A stretch of DNA of 64,000 bases from Comamonadaceae bacterium (lineage in GTDB: Bacteria; Pseudomonadota; Gammaproteobacteria; Burkholderiales; Burkholderiaceae_C): contig CANCER010000004.1 of NCBI GenBank assembly GCA_947375135.1, forward strand, positions 62,001 through 126,000. The letters are read 5' to 3'. The notes below the pieces were generated by a model, which saw only the letters and a list, made by a program, of their open reading frames with translations, was not told the origin of the DNA and made no database searches. Positions 63,807 to 64,000 of the stretch are shown one piece after another; the first letter of the stretch is position 1; the number at the start of each line of letters is the position of its first letter. A program made the translations under genes and the position numbers.

Positions 63807-64000
63807 ATGTCTGCTTGGGTCCTGCCGGATCACATTGCCGATGTGCTGCCCTCCGAGGCCCGCCACATCGAAGAAATACGTCGAGACTTGCTGGACATGG
63901 CGCGCTGCTATGGCTATGAATTGGTCATGCCCCCGTTGCTGGAACATCTGGAGTCCCTGCTTTCGGGTACTGGTGAAGCGCTGGATCTGCAAACCTTCAA
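63807..64000 (+). CDS. hisZ: ATP phosphoribosyltransferase regulatory subunit HisZ, 3'-truncated by the window edge
   Basis: The first 64 codons of a HisZ-type protein are present: the start [20 protein letters not shown] and then [28 protein letters not shown]. HisZ is a catalytically dead HisRS paralogue that, with short-form HisG, makes the first enzyme of histidine biosynthesis. The closing [12 protein letters not shown] agrees with HisZ. The position after hflC-DUF2065 is standard in Burkholderiales and separates it from the true hisS at 55106. The rest lies outside the window. Confidence 0.88.
   Translation, partial: MSAWVLPDHIADVLPSEARHIEEIRRDLLDMARCYGYELVMPPLLEHLESLLSGTGEALDLQTF

Noticed and set aside
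63807..64000. A second histidyl-tRNA synthetase gene
   Set aside because: The N-terminal sequence and the position after hflC-DUF2065 fit HisZ; the true hisS is at 55106-56437.

Overview
The window looks like chromosome of a betaproteobacterium of the order Burkholderiales, most likely the family Comamonadaceae (Rhodoferax/Polaromonas-like). The reasons are the high G+C content and the housekeeping order rlmN-pilF-rodZ-ispG-hisS-yfgM-bamB-der-hfq-hflX-hflK-hflC-hisZ, which is typical of that order. No tRNA, rRNA, CRISPR array, insertion sequence or phage gene was recognised. Genus placement is an inference from gene order and protein style, not from a search.

Layout. 1-1737: the 3' part of a histone-deacetylase-fold hydrolase, a small unknown gene and a DUF3293 gene. 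1738-2129: non-coding, with a striking 10-bp-phased TTGG array. 2130-32850: an almost uninterrupted 30.7-kb, single-strand cluster of six giant or secreted genes (A to F below). 32941-35670: an isochorismatase-like hydrolase and propionyl-CoA synthetase. 35863-41629: the 2-oxoglutarate dehydrogenase operon sucA-sucB-lpdA. 41632-48218: zapE, a small coiled-coil secreted protein, a PP2C phosphatase, a YdcH-like protein, dinG, bamD and rluD on both strands. 48340-64000: scpB-rluB, ndk and the long rlmN-to-hisZ gene train, with hisZ cut by the window end.

The accessory cluster is the notable region. A (2130-2744) is a small exported protein consisting of one DUF11-like domain. B (2841-5855) is a repetitive exported protein ending in a similar domain. 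C (6034-13509) carries signal peptide, DUF11/CnaB/SdrD-type domains, an Ig-like module, an outer-membrane beta-barrel and a degenerate OmpA-like tail. D (13506-20021) is an autotransporter-type passenger with PATR repeats but no barrel of its own. E (20183-29686) is a 3167-residue DUF11 and Ig-like repeat protein. F (29683-32850) is a stand-alone beta-barrel homologous to the C barrel. The E tail and F together reproduce, in the same order, the domain series found fused in C. C/D and E/F each overlap by ATGA. I infer a family of surface structures in which a barrel either carries its own stalk (C) or works with a separately encoded one (E+F), while A, B and D may be further surface partners. 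This is a hypothesis built on architecture.

In the rest of the window, sucA/sucB/lpdA supply the TCA-cycle 2-oxoglutarate dehydrogenase. bamD and bamB belong to the outer-membrane assembly machinery that any barrel such as C or F would need. pilF serves type IV pili, rodZ cell shape, zapE division and scpB chromosome segregation. rluD, rluB, rlmN, der and hflX serve ribosome modification or assembly. hfq is the sRNA chaperone, and hflK/hflC regulate FtsH.
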